The notes: generated by a model from the letters alone, not told the origin. Positions 52,734 through 61,380 are shown, numbered from the stretch's first letter. The stretch is 64,000 nucleotides of DNA from Methylovirgula sp. (GCF_037200945.1 NZ_JBBCGP010000001.1:1424501-1488500); one strand, 5' to 3'. Numbers and translations are program-made.

Positions 52734-52836
52734 ATAAATATCGGGCAAACCCGTGATCGCCGAATACCTGGATCTGTAGGGGCGCGAACCGCCGGGGCCG
52801 CGCTGTTGACTTCGCATTTTTTTTCATCGAACATAT

Positions 52837-52857
52837 TCATCAGCATACTGACGAAAT
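52837..52857. promoter_or_regulatory. operator-like site upstream of the catabolic operon
   Basis: TCATCAG-CATA-CTGACGAAAT, about 110 bp before the first catabolic gene. It is an imperfect inverted repeat and has a close copy at 62306. From memory, and not checked, the operator of the picolinate regulator PicR has been described as TCATCAG-N4-CTNN, which this site fits exactly. The MarR protein at 61364 is the most likely binder. Confidence 0.6.
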
Positions 52858-52959
52858 TGCAATTTGAAAATGCGCGTCCTGAATAACGGCATGGAACCTG
52901 CGAAGCGGCGGCGTTACAATTTACGGTGTTTCGGTGTTGGACAAATTCAAAGGGCATAG

Positions 52960-53952
52960 ATGAGTAAGCTGAAAATTAGCCTCGCTTGCGGGAATTACGA
53001 TAGAACCCAAGCCATTCTCAGCGGGCGCGTTCCGATCGAGGGTTGCGACGTCACCTTGGTGCCGCTGGAGCCGGAAGAAGCATTTCATCGCGCGTTCCGG
53101 TACGAAGAATTTGACGTCACCGAAATTTCCATGAGCAGTCATATGATGACTGTCGCGCGAGGAGACAACGCCTATATCGGTATTCCGGCCTTCATCTCAC
53201 GCGTGTTCAGGCAATCTGGAATTTATATCCGGACTGATCGCGGCATCGTCAAACCGGAGAATCTGCGCGGTCGCCGGATTGGTGTCCCGGAATATCAGAT
53301 CACTGCAAATGTCTGGATCCGCGGTATTCTGCAGGACGATTATGGGGTGAAACCCAGCGAAATTACGTGGCTGCGTGGCGGGGTTGAAGAGCCGGGGCGC
53401 GGTGAAAGAGCGCCAATCGCTCTGGGCGAAGATATAGATCTGCAACAGATTCCGGATGACAAAACGTTGTCGGAGATGCTCGAAGCGGGCGAGATCGACG
53501 GCTATATCGGAGCACGCGCGCCGTCTTGCTTTCTGCGCGGTACCCCAAATGTCGGGCGGCTATTTGGCGATTACCGTATGGTCGAGGAAGAATATTTCAA
53601 GCGTACGCGCATTTTCCCGATCATGCACATGGTTGGCATTCGACAAAGCCTCGTTGAGCGTAACCCGTGGCTTCCGGTCTCCGTCATGAAAGCCTTCATC
53701 TGCGCCAAGGACATTGCGGTGAAAGAGCTCAATGAAATTTGTCATCTGGCTGTAACCCTGCCCTGGATGGTCCACAGTTTCAACGAAGCCCGCTCGATCA
53801 TGGGCGCTGATTATTGGCCTTACGGGCTTGATGCCAACAAGCATGTCATCGAGACGTTCGCGAGATATCACTTCGACCAGGGGCTTTCCAAGCGCAAGGT
53901 GGATCCCGTTGAGCTGTTTTCTCCCTCAGCGCTTGATCTGTCGAAAATCTAG
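52960..53952 (+). CDS. 4,5-dihydroxyphthalate-decarboxylase-like protein
   Basis: 330 residues, no signal peptide. It matches the Pht5-like family, which has the fold of a type II periplasmic binding protein but acts in the cytoplasm: LKISLACGNYDRTQAILSGR at the start, RYEEFDVTEISMSSHM, then LRGRRIGVPEYQITANVWIR, ITWLRGGVEEPGRGE, GEIDGYIGARAPSCF, IFPIMHMVGIRQSLVERNPW and DYWPYGLDANKHVIETFARY. The known activity is removal of a carboxyl group from 4,5-dihydroxyphthalate. Here it starts the operon with the Rieske oxygenase, so it may decarboxylate a ring-hydroxylated pyridine dicarboxylate. A binding-protein role for the ABC importer is less likely because there is no export signal. Confidence 0.82.
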   Translation: MSKLKISLACGNYDRTQAILSGRVPIEGCDVTLVPLEPEEAFHRAFRYEEFDVTEISMSSHMMTVARGDNAYIGIPAFISRVFRQSGIYIRTDRGIVKPENLRGRRIGVPEYQITANVWIRGILQDDYGVKPSEITWLRGGVEEPGRGERAPIALGEDIDLQQIPDDKTLSEMLEAGEIDGYIGARAPSCFLRGTPNVGRLFGDYRMVEEEYFKRTRIFPIMHMVGIRQSLVERNPWLPVSVMKAFICAKDIAVKELNEICHLAVTLPWMVHSFNEARSIMGADYWPYGLDANKHVIETFARYHFDQGLSKRKVDPVELFSPSALDLSKI

Positions 53953-53979
53953 CCGGCGCGTTGACGGGGAGGGGCGACC

Positions 53980-54285
53980 TTGGCGTTCAAATTTGCGGCG
54001 CATGTCGATGATCTGCGAGATGATGAGCCGTTCGGCATCGAGATAAACGGCGAACCCATCGCCCTTTATCGCATCAGTGGCGAGGTGTTCGCGACACACA
54101 ACATCTGCACGCATCAATATGCGCTCCTTTCGGAAGGATATCTCGATGGCGATTGCATTGAATGTCCGCTTCATCAGGCATGTTTCGACGTCCGAACAGG
54201 CGCGGTCGTGTCCGGGTCGGCCGAAACATCCCTAAAAATCTACCCCGTGCGAATCGAAGACGACGACATTCTGGTCGACGTCTAG
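53980..54285 (+). CDS. Rieske [2Fe-2S] ferredoxin of a ring-hydroxylating oxygenase
   Basis: 101 residues, TTG start at 53980 with a GGGGAGGGG ribosome site. The cluster ligands are visible: CTHQYALLSEG (Cys-x-His) at about 45 and CPLHQACFDVRTG (Cys-x-x-His) at about 64. The length and the PFGIEINGEPIALYRISGEV strand are those of BphF/AndAb-type ferredoxins. It passes electrons to the oxygenase encoded just downstream. No ferredoxin reductase gene is seen in the window. Confidence 0.92.
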   Translation: MAFKFAAHVDDLRDDEPFGIEINGEPIALYRISGEVFATHNICTHQYALLSEGYLDGDCIECPLHQACFDVRTGAVVSGSAETSLKIYPVRIEDDDILVDV

Positions 54286-54326
54286 CCGCAGAATCCGCGC
54301 CTCCAACGTCGCAAGAGAGATCGAAA

Positions 54327-55619
54327 ATGTACTCCTCCGAAGTTTTGTTTGGCGCCCAAACGCTGCCGCAAAAAAACCGCTCGATTGCAGATCTGGAATG
54401 GCCTGCGGAAGGGCTTCAGACAATTCCTGACTGGATCTACACGAGCGAAGAAATCTACGCGCGTGAGGTGGAGCGAATCTTTCGGGGTAAAACATGGAAT
54501 TTCGTGGCGCTTGAGGCCGAAATTCCATCGCCGGGCGATTTTAAGCGCTCCTACGTGGGCCCGATTCCAGTCATCGTCAGTCGCGGCGAGGACGGAAGCG
54601 TCAGTGTCTTCGAAAACCGCTGCGCTCATCGGGGGGCCGAACTATGCCGCGAGAGCCGCGGCTCGGTGAAGGAGTTTGTCTGCCCGTATCATCAATGGTC
54701 ATATGACCTGAAGGGAAACCTCCAAGGTGTTCCCTTCAAGCGGGGTGTGAATAAGCAAGGTGGGATGCCCCGCGATTTCGATAACAAACAGCACGGCCTG
54801 TTAAAGCTCACGATCGCCTGCCGGAACGGGGTCGTGTTCGCTTCGTTCGATCCCGAAACGGAGGATCTCGAAACCTATCTGACGCCGGAAATAATCAAGG
54901 ATTTCGACGCGGTCTTTGGCGGGAAAAAGTTACGCATTCTAGGGTTCTACAAGAATGAGATCCCGTGCAACTGGAAAATGTATCACGAAAATCTCAAGGA
55001 TCCTTATCACGCGACGCTTCTTCATTCATTCCTCGTCGTTTTTGGTCTCCTTGTCGCCGGCAATAAATCGGCGATGATTGTCGATAGCGGCGTTGGACGG
55101 CACGGCACCATGGCGTCGGCGAAGAGCGACACGCTCTATGCAAAGGTGACCGATGAAAACAAGAAGGAGATGCGCTCATTCCATGAGGGCATGCAGCTTC
55201 GCGACGAGAGACTCCTCGATTTCGTGAAGGAGTTCGAGTCCGAATGGTCCGTCACCATGCAGACCATCTGGCCTAATCTAATCGTCCAGCGCGAGATGAA
55301 TACGCTCGGGGTGCGCCACATCGTCCCGAACGGTCCTAATAGCATGATCATGCTGTGGACGATGTTTGGATACGAGGGTGACGACGACGAGATGGTGCGC
55401 CATCGCCTTCGCCAGGGAAATCTAATGGGGCCCGCCGGTTTCCTCGGTCTTGAGGATAATGAAGCGATGAAATTCGTGCAGGAGGGGATGCGGCGGTCCG
55501 TCAGCGAACGCAACATCCTCAAACTCGATGGCGACAAACTCGGAACTGCCGACAGCCTAATTTCCGAGGCGGCAATTCGCTCGATGTATAAACATTACCG
55601 TGAAGTTATGGGTTTGTGA
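54327..55619 (+). CDS. Rieske ring-hydroxylating oxygenase, alpha subunit
   Basis: 430 residues from the ATG at 54327; the frame is open upstream, but only inside the ferredoxin gene. The Rieske site is NRCAHRGAELC and CPYHQWSYD at about residues 105-130. The mononuclear iron site is NLKDPYHATLLH at about 225, with the two His ligands of the catalytic centre. The chain looks like the anthranilate/salicylate/terephthalate group of two-subunit oxygenases. It should add oxygen to an aromatic ring. With the 2,5-dihydroxypyridine genes downstream, a pyridine carboxylate is the most likely substrate, but this is inference. The beta subunit begins one base after its stop. Confidence 0.92.
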   Translation: MYSSEVLFGAQTLPQKNRSIADLEWPAEGLQTIPDWIYTSEEIYAREVERIFRGKTWNFVALEAEIPSPGDFKRSYVGPIPVIVSRGEDGSVSVFENRCAHRGAELCRESRGSVKEFVCPYHQWSYDLKGNLQGVPFKRGVNKQGGMPRDFDNKQHGLLKLTIACRNGVVFASFDPETEDLETYLTPEIIKDFDAVFGGKKLRILGFYKNEIPCNWKMYHENLKDPYHATLLHSFLVVFGLLVAGNKSAMIVDSGVGRHGTMASAKSDTLYAKVTDENKKEMRSFHEGMQLRDERLLDFVKEFESEWSVTMQTIWPNLIVQREMNTLGVRHIVPNGPNSMIMLWTMFGYEGDDDEMVRHRLRQGNLMGPAGFLGLEDNEAMKFVQEGMRRSVSERNILKLDGDKLGTADSLISEAAIRSMYKHYREVMGL

Positions 55620-55620
55620 G

Positions 55621-56130
55621 ATGTTGAAAGGGTTCGAGAAGGAAAGTTTTTCTGCGGAGGATGGACTGCAGGCGCGCTACGAAGTCGATGCGTTCCACGC
55701 GGACTATTGCGCCGTACTTGATGAGAACAATATCGAGCAATGGCCGGAGTTCTTCACCGAAGATTGCTTCTATCGCGTCACCGAGCGCGAGAATGCTGAT
55801 CTTAATCTGCCGGTGGGCCTCGTCTATGCGGAAGGCCGCGCGATGCTGCAGGATCGCGCCGTCGCAATCGGTCGCACGCAGATGTTTGCGCCGCGAAATC
55901 TTCTGCACTTTATCTCCAATATTCGGATTCTCGCCGTTGGCGGGGGGTCGATAACGTCGGTCGCCAACTACCTTCTCCTTCAAACCCTTATCGAAGGTCC
56001 GACGACCATTCATCAGGCGGGGCGCATATACGACAAATTCATCCGGTCGGAAGGGCGCTTGCTGATCAAAGAAAGGCAAGCCGTCTACGACACTGCAATC
56101 ATTGCCAACGATCTTGTCTATCCGATCTAG
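55621..56130 (+). CDS. Rieske ring-hydroxylating oxygenase, beta subunit
   Basis: 169 residues from the ATG at 55621, one base after the alpha stop. It has the SnoaL-like cone fold of small oxygenase subunits: YEVDAFHADYCAVLDENNIE, WPEFFTEDCFYRVTERENAD, RNLLHFISNIRILAV, SVANYLLLQTLIEGPTTIHQ and LLIKERQAVYDTAIIANDLV. It has no catalytic metal; it stabilises the hexamer. It is followed by the amidohydrolase after 17 bp. Confidence 0.92.
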   Translation: MLKGFEKESFSAEDGLQARYEVDAFHADYCAVLDENNIEQWPEFFTEDCFYRVTERENADLNLPVGLVYAEGRAMLQDRAVAIGRTQMFAPRNLLHFISNIRILAVGGGSITSVANYLLLQTLIEGPTTIHQAGRIYDKFIRSEGRLLIKERQAVYDTAIIANDLVYPI

Positions 56131-56147
56131 AAGTTGAGAGGGTTTGC

Positions 56148-57164
56148 ATGGGCCGGATCAGGAAAATCGCTATCGAGGAGCATATTATGGCTCCGGGATT
56201 CGATGAATATACACGAAGCTTCAGCAAGCATATCGACGCCGCTGCGGCCGCGCATCTCGCTGCCCAGCTATCCGACTTCGCGGGCGTGCGTCTCGATGAG
56301 ATGGATGCAGCGGGGATAGATTTCGCGATCCTTTCACAAGCCGCGCCGAGCGTTCAGGCCGAGAGCGACGCGTCAATAGCGCTCGCCAAAGCTAAGCGTG
56401 CCAACGATTTCCTTGCGGAGAAGATCGCAACACGAGCGGATCGCTTCGGTGGCTTTGCTACGCTGCCGATGCAGGATCCGAAGGCGGCCGCGTGCGAAAT
56501 GGAGCGGTGCGCATGCGAATTCGGCCTTCTCGGCGCGCTGGTGAATGGCCAGACGGGCGGCGTCTATTACGACGATCCCGCGTTCGATGTCTTTTGGGAA
56601 ACGATGCAATCTCTTGATGTCCCGCTTTATCTCCATCCCGCGAATCTGTTTTCTGTGCCCGCGATGTATCGCGACTATCCAGTAATCGAAGGCGCGGTTT
56701 GGGGCTGGGGCGTCGAAACAGCGACGCACGCGCTGCGGCTTCTTTTCGGCGGTGTCTTTGACCGTTTCCCAAAGCTCAAAGTAATTCTCGGGCATATGGG
56801 CGAGACGTTGCCGTATTTGCGCTGGCGTTTCGACAGCCGCTTTTCAGTTTACACGCACGGCGTGAAACTCGCGCGCAAGCCTTCGGAATACATTGGATCG
56901 AACATCCTCATCACGACGTCAGGTGTCTGCTCTGATGCGGCGCTCATGGGCGCGATCGGTGAAGTCGGTATCGATGCCGTGATGTTCTCCGTCGATTATC
57001 CGTATGAGTCGATACCCGTTGCGGCCGATTGGATTGACGCTGCACCCATTTCGGAAACCGCCCGCGCCGCGATTTGTCACGGTAACGCTGAACGGGTCTT
57101 CAGGCTGCCCCCAGGAGGCAGCAAGAGTGCAACAGGCTCAAGGCGGTCGACAGCAACGGTATAG
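56148..57164 (+). CDS. amidohydrolase-family decarboxylase (3,6-dihydroxypicolinate-decarboxylase-like)
   Basis: 338 residues. The metal-dependent decarboxylase subgroup of the amidohydrolases: KIAIEEHIMAPGF at the start (Glu-x-His type instead of His-x-His), QSLDVPLYLHPANLF, KVILGHMGETLPYLRWRFDS and VMFSVDYPYESIPVAADW near the end, as in gamma-resorcylate and 2,3-dihydroxybenzoate decarboxylases. In picolinate degraders a protein of this group (PicC) turns 3,6-dihydroxypicolinate into 2,5-dihydroxypyridine, the substrate of the enzyme encoded two genes downstream. That role is the best guess. The last 15 residues are low-complexity. Confidence 0.85.
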   Translation: MGRIRKIAIEEHIMAPGFDEYTRSFSKHIDAAAAAHLAAQLSDFAGVRLDEMDAAGIDFAILSQAAPSVQAESDASIALAKAKRANDFLAEKIATRADRFGGFATLPMQDPKAAACEMERCACEFGLLGALVNGQTGGVYYDDPAFDVFWETMQSLDVPLYLHPANLFSVPAMYRDYPVIEGAVWGWGVETATHALRLLFGGVFDRFPKLKVILGHMGETLPYLRWRFDSRFSVYTHGVKLARKPSEYIGSNILITTSGVCSDAALMGAIGEVGIDAVMFSVDYPYESIPVAADWIDAAPISETARAAICHGNAERVFRLPPGGSKSATGSRRSTATV

Positions 57165-57198
57165 ACGCAAGTTTGCTGGAGGTTATCGGGGGGCGAGA

Positions 57199-58008
57199 AT
57201 GAGCACGTTTAATTATGGCGCGCAGATTCATGCCAACGGCATTCGCCAACATTATCTGCGCTTCGGCGCTGGGAGAGCCGCGTTCGATCCGGTCATTCTC
57301 ATTCCGGGCATTACGAGTCCGGCGATAACCTGGGCTTTTGTCGGCGAACGGCTTGGTCAATCGTTCGATACATACATCGTAGATGTAAGGGGTCGCGGCC
57401 TGTCGCAATCCGATGATGACCTGGATTACAGCCTTGATGCGCAAGCCGCCGATTTGAATGCCTTCGCCGAGGCATTGGGCTTCAAATCCTACAATATCCT
57501 CGGCCATTCGATGGGAGCGCGCATCGCCGTGCGCGCTGCGAGGATGGCACCGGAAGGCAAGAAGCGCCTCGCATTGGTCGACCCGCCGGTGTCCGGGCCC
57601 GGGCGTAGACCTTATCCAGCCGCTTATGATTGGTATGCTGATTCGATACGGCTGGCGTGTGCAGGCGCCGACGCGAATGCGATGCGACCATTCCTTCCAA
57701 GTTGGCGCGACGATGAACTCGCGCTCAGAGCCGAATGGCTTCCAACCTGTAATGAACGCGCGGTACATATTAGTTTTGACGGCTTCCACGTCGACGACAT
57801 CCACGCCGACATGCCTTTCCTGAAGGCGCCCGTTCTGCTCATGACAGCCGAGCGCGGCGATGTCGTGAAGGATGAGGACGTCGCTGAGATCGGCGCGCTT
57901 ATTCCGCAATTCGAAACGTGCCGGATAACGGGCGCCGGACACATGATCCCTTGGGATAACGAAGCAGGCTTTCACGAAGTCATCTCGGGTTTTTTTACGC
58001 GGCCTTGA
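57199..58008 (+). CDS. nicD: N-formylmaleamate deformylase
   Basis: 269 residues from the ATG at 57199, with a GGGGGG ribosome site; the open frame extends upstream only inside the amidohydrolase gene. An alpha/beta hydrolase very like NicD: ANGIRQHYLRFG, LIPGITSPAITWAFVGERLG, DTYIVDVRGRGLSQSDDDLD, NILGHSMGARIAVRAARM (nucleophile Ser in GHSMG), LVDPPVSGPGRRPYP and the His in AGHMIPWDN. It removes formate from N-formylmaleamate. The order decarboxylase, NicD, NicX, NicF is compact and collinear. Confidence 0.93.
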   Translation: MSTFNYGAQIHANGIRQHYLRFGAGRAAFDPVILIPGITSPAITWAFVGERLGQSFDTYIVDVRGRGLSQSDDDLDYSLDAQAADLNAFAEALGFKSYNILGHSMGARIAVRAARMAPEGKKRLALVDPPVSGPGRRPYPAAYDWYADSIRLACAGADANAMRPFLPSWRDDELALRAEWLPTCNERAVHISFDGFHVDDIHADMPFLKAPVLLMTAERGDVVKDEDVAEIGALIPQFETCRITGAGHMIPWDNEAGFHEVISGFFTRP

Positions 58009-58072
58009 GCGCCGTCTTTGGAATCGTCGTTCGCGGCCGGCGCATCCGGCTTGAGAAGCGTAGGGGGCAGAC

Positions 58073-59119
58073 GTGGCGGTAAGCGATTTTCAGATGATCG
58101 AAGCCTGGAAGCAGGTGCTCACCTTGTCGAAACTGCGTTCGGGACAGGTTGTGACAATTCTTTCGGGCGCGGACACACATCCCCAAACGTTAGCTGCCGC
58201 GCTCATCGCCGTGCAAAGCTTCGGCGCGATCGTTAATCGGCTCGATCTCCAGCCGATCAACGGCGAAAAGGCGCATAGCCGTGACGCACTCTCCTACCTC
58301 GGCACGACACCGCTTACGGGAAACCGAGCCGCGATCGCGGCGTTGAAGGCGAGCGATCTCGTTCTCGATCTGATGACACTGCTGTTCTCCGCCGAGCAGC
58401 ATGAAATCCTCAAAGCCGGCGTAAAGATTCTTCTGGCGGTCGAACCCCCGGAAGTTCTGGCGCGTCTGGTTCCGACCGCTGACGATCGCAAGCGCGTTCT
58501 GGCGGCGAGCGAAAAGCTTGGGCGCGCCAAACTCATGCATATAACCTCAGCCGCTGGCACGGATTTCTACTGCCCATTGGGCGAATTCGGCCCGATCAGC
58601 GAATACGGATTCGCCGATGAGCCGGGACGCTGGGATCACTGGCCAAGCGGCTTCACGCTGACATTCCCGAACGACGGTCAAGCCTATGGGCGCATCGTGC
58701 TCGATCGCGGCGATATCCTACTGCCGCAAAAGGACTACGTTCGCGAACCGATCGAAATGACGATCGAGGGCGGGTATGCCCGGCGCATCGAGGGCGGTGT
58801 CGATGCCGAGCTTCTGCGCGATTATATGGCGGCGTTCAACGACCCCGAGGCATTTGCAATCTCCCACATTGGCTGGGGACTGCAACCCCGTGCGCGCTGG
58901 TCGACGCTCGGCCTTTTCAACCGTGAAGCGACGATTGGCATGGATGCGCGCGCCTTCGAAGGCAATTTCCTGTTTTCGCTTGGGCCAAACAACGAGGGCG
59001 GGGGAAACCGGTCGACGACCTGCCACATCGACATTCCCCTGCGTGGTTGTACGGTCGAACTCGACGGCGAGGCGGTTGTCCGCGACGGCAAGGTTCTCGA
59101 CCGCGTCGCCCATGCGTGA
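58073..59119 (+). CDS. nicX: 2,5-dihydroxypyridine 5,6-dioxygenase
   Basis: 348 residues from the GTG at 58073, with a TAGGGGG ribosome site. It has the leucyl-aminopeptidase-like fold used by NicX and the expected length (about 350). The iron ligands are probably the Glu of FYCPLGEFGP (or nearby), and the His and Asp of TTCHIDIPLRGC near the C-terminus. ISHIGWGLQPRARWS and LFSLGPNNEGGGNRSTTCH are typical of the family. It opens the ring of 2,5-dihydroxypyridine to N-formylmaleamate. Its stop overlaps the nicF start by 8 bp. Confidence 0.93.
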   Translation: MAVSDFQMIEAWKQVLTLSKLRSGQVVTILSGADTHPQTLAAALIAVQSFGAIVNRLDLQPINGEKAHSRDALSYLGTTPLTGNRAAIAALKASDLVLDLMTLLFSAEQHEILKAGVKILLAVEPPEVLARLVPTADDRKRVLAASEKLGRAKLMHITSAAGTDFYCPLGEFGPISEYGFADEPGRWDHWPSGFTLTFPNDGQAYGRIVLDRGDILLPQKDYVREPIEMTIEGGYARRIEGGVDAELLRDYMAAFNDPEAFAISHIGWGLQPRARWSTLGLFNREATIGMDARAFEGNFLFSLGPNNEGGGNRSTTCHIDIPLRGCTVELDGEAVVRDGKVLDRVAHA

Positions 59120-59744
59120 CACGGCTGATATCTTTTCACGCCAGGGCTTCGGCGCCTCGTTTGCGTCTTTGCCTCCCTATGGGCTGCTCATCGTTGATTT
59201 CGTCAACGGCTTCGCCGACCCAGACATTTTCGGCGGAGGCAATATCGCGCCGGCCATCGCGCGCAGCGGAAGGCTTCTTAGTGTCGCGCGCGAGTGCGGC
59301 CTGGCGATTGCGTACTCGCGCATCGTGTTTTCTGATGACGACGCCGACGAGAATATTTTTTCGCTAAAAGTACCCGGTCTCCTTTCACTTAAAGAGGATG
59401 AACTCGCCAGTCAGATTGTGCCGGTGCTAGCACCTCAGCGTGGCGAACTTGTTGTCCGAAAAAATGTGCCGTCGGCATTCTTCGGAACTTCGCTGGCCTC
59501 GTGGCTCACGCAGCGCGGCGTGCGGACTCTGGCTGTCGCGGGATGCGTGACCAGTGGATGTGTACGCGCCAGCGTGGTGGACGCGATGTCGTTCGGTTTT
59601 CGGCCCGTGGTCATTTCGGACTGCGTCGGAGACCGAGCGGAGGGCCCGCACGCGTCGAGCTTATTCGATATGGCGCAGAAATACGCCTTGGTCATGCCGC
59701 GCGACGAGTTTCTTCCCCTTCTCCACGTGATGAACAGGCGTTGA
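59112..59744 (+). CDS. nicF: maleamate amidohydrolase (isochorismatase fold)
   Basis: 210 residues from the ATG at 59112. The opening RQGFGASFASLPPYGLLIVD and FVNGFADPDIFGGGNI is that of NicF. The cysteine-hydrolase triad is present: Asp in LIVDFVNGFAD, Lys in VVRKNVPSAFFGT, and Cys in VAGCVTSGCVRASVVDAM. It hydrolyses maleamate to maleate and ammonia. Maleate isomerase (nicE) would be the next step and is not in the window. Confidence 0.94.
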   Translation: MRDTADIFSRQGFGASFASLPPYGLLIVDFVNGFADPDIFGGGNIAPAIARSGRLLSVARECGLAIAYSRIVFSDDDADENIFSLKVPGLLSLKEDELASQIVPVLAPQRGELVVRKNVPSAFFGTSLASWLTQRGVRTLAVAGCVTSGCVRASVVDAMSFGFRPVVISDCVGDRAEGPHASSLFDMAQKYALVMPRDEFLPLLHVMNRR

Positions 59745-59751
59745 GGCCGTC

Positions 59752-61380
59752 ATGGAATTAGCTTCGTCGGATCAGATGATTGATCATGCTGGGACCGTTC
59801 TGACGTCTCGGCTGCGGTTGGTTTTCGCGTCAGCCTTCGGTGCACTGCTCGAATGGTATGATTTCTATATTTATGCCGCGCTGGCCGGCAATTTGAGCGT
59901 TCTGTTTTTCGCACAGGGGAACTCGACGATCGCGTTCCTCTCGAGTCTTGCGACTTTCGGCGTGGGCTTTCTAGTTAGGCCGATTGGTGCGCTCTTTTTC
60001 GGCAGACTGGGCGATACGATCGGACGCAAATATACTTTCCTGATGACGATCGTTCTGATGGGGGCTGCAACAATCGGCGTCGGGGTCTTGCCATCCTACG
60101 CTCAGATAGGCGTCGCGGCTCCGATATTGCTCGTGCTGTTGCGGCTTTTGCAGGGTTTCGCCCTCGGCGGCGAGGTTGGCGGCGCGGCGACCTATCTCGC
60201 CGAGCATGCGCCACCGAAACGGCGTGGCCTTTATACGAGTTCGCTGCAGACAACGGCTACGCTCGGTCTTTTGCTCGCGATTGCTGTCGTTGCCGTGATC
60301 CGCATGTCGCTCAGCCCAGAGGCATTCCAGCAATGGGGATGGCGTGTGCCATTCCTAATCTCTGGCTTCTTGCTCATTGTTTCTCTGCGATTACGTCTCA
60401 AGCTGGCCGAATCGCCAACTTTCCAGAAGCTTGAAAGCGAGGGCCATCTGTCGGCGGCGCCGATCGCCCGCAGCCTGGGACGCTGGGAAAACGTGAAGCT
60501 TATTCTCATCATGCTCTTCAGCAGTGCCTCGGGGATCGGCGTGATATTCGGAACGGGGCATTTCTTCTCGATGTTCTTCCTACAATATACGCTCAAGCTT
60601 CCGCCCAATCTCGTCAGCCTGTATTTTGCGATCGCGCTCGTTTGCGCAGTCCCATTCTACTTCATTTTCGGTGGCCTCTCGGATCGTATCGGCCGGAAGT
60701 GGATTATGATGATCGGCTGTCTGCTATTCAGCGCAAGCGTGCTGCCGATTTTTGGCGGTCTTACTCATTTTGGTAATCCGGCGCTTGAGCACTTCCGACG
60801 GACGACGCCTGTCGTCGTCCATGCCAGTCAGTGCCACGGCTGGATAAATCTGGGGGCGCAGAGCGAATGCGATCGCGTCCGCTCTTTTCTCACCACGACC
60901 GGGGTTGTTTATCGCGTCGAGCCGCCCAGCTCAGCGGTAGTCTCGGTCACGGTGGGCTCGGTTAGCCTTCCGGGGCACGATATTCCGGCCATTACGAGAG
61001 GGCTGCAGCAAGCGGGGTGGAGCAATCACGCCGATCCCGCGCGGATCAACGCCGCCGGCGTCGTCGTTCTCATGTGGATTCTCGTTCTTTTCCTGACGAT
61101 GATCTATGGGCCCGCGGCGGCTTTCATGGTCGAGCTATTCCCGGCCGACGTTCGCTACACGTCGCTATCGCTGCCCTTTCATGTGGGCGCCGGATGGTTC
61201 GGCGGCATGCTGCCTTTGGTCGTTGCAGCTCTCGGCGCCGCGAGCGGCGATATCTATTTCGGCCTTTGGTATCCAGTCGGCGTCAGCGCGGTCTCCTTCA
61301 TTATCGGCGCGCTGGCGATGCCAGAGACATTGCGCATGGATATAAACCGATATACGCCCGCCTCTACTCGAAGGCTTTGA
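59752..61380 (+). CDS. MHS-type major facilitator transporter with a large extra-cytoplasmic loop
   Basis: 542 residues. A metabolite:H+ symporter type MFS protein: FGALLEWYDFYIYAALAGNL, VRPIGALFFGRLGDTIGRKY (the loop 2-3 motif), LLQGFALGGEVGGAATYLAE, APPKRRGLYTSSLQTTATLG and GGLSDRIGRKW. It is about 100 residues longer than usual because of an insert of some 95 residues after helix 8 (about 345-440: PVVVHASQCHGWINLGAQSE ...), which holds two Cys. It begins 7 bp after nicF, so it belongs to the operon and probably imports the substrate. Its 3' end overlaps the MarR gene. Confidence 0.88.
   Translation: MELASSDQMIDHAGTVLTSRLRLVFASAFGALLEWYDFYIYAALAGNLSVLFFAQGNSTIAFLSSLATFGVGFLVRPIGALFFGRLGDTIGRKYTFLMTIVLMGAATIGVGVLPSYAQIGVAAPILLVLLRLLQGFALGGEVGGAATYLAEHAPPKRRGLYTSSLQTTATLGLLLAIAVVAVIRMSLSPEAFQQWGWRVPFLISGFLLIVSLRLRLKLAESPTFQKLESEGHLSAAPIARSLGRWENVKLILIMLFSSASGIGVIFGTGHFFSMFFLQYTLKLPPNLVSLYFAIALVCAVPFYFIFGGLSDRIGRKWIMMIGCLLFSASVLPIFGGLTHFGNPALEHFRRTTPVVVHASQCHGWINLGAQSECDRVRSFLTTTGVVYRVEPPSSAVVSVTVGSVSLPGHDIPAITRGLQQAGWSNHADPARINAAGVVVLMWILVLFLTMIYGPAAAFMVELFPADVRYTSLSLPFHVGAGWFGGMLPLVVAALGAASGDIYFGLWYPVGVSAVSFIIGALAMPETLRMDINRYTPASTRRL

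Noticed and set aside
52960..53952. The Pht5-like protein as the binding protein of the TauBC-type importer
   Set aside because: No signal peptide or lipobox, and the sequence follows the 4,5-dihydroxyphthalate decarboxylase family; kept only as an alternative.
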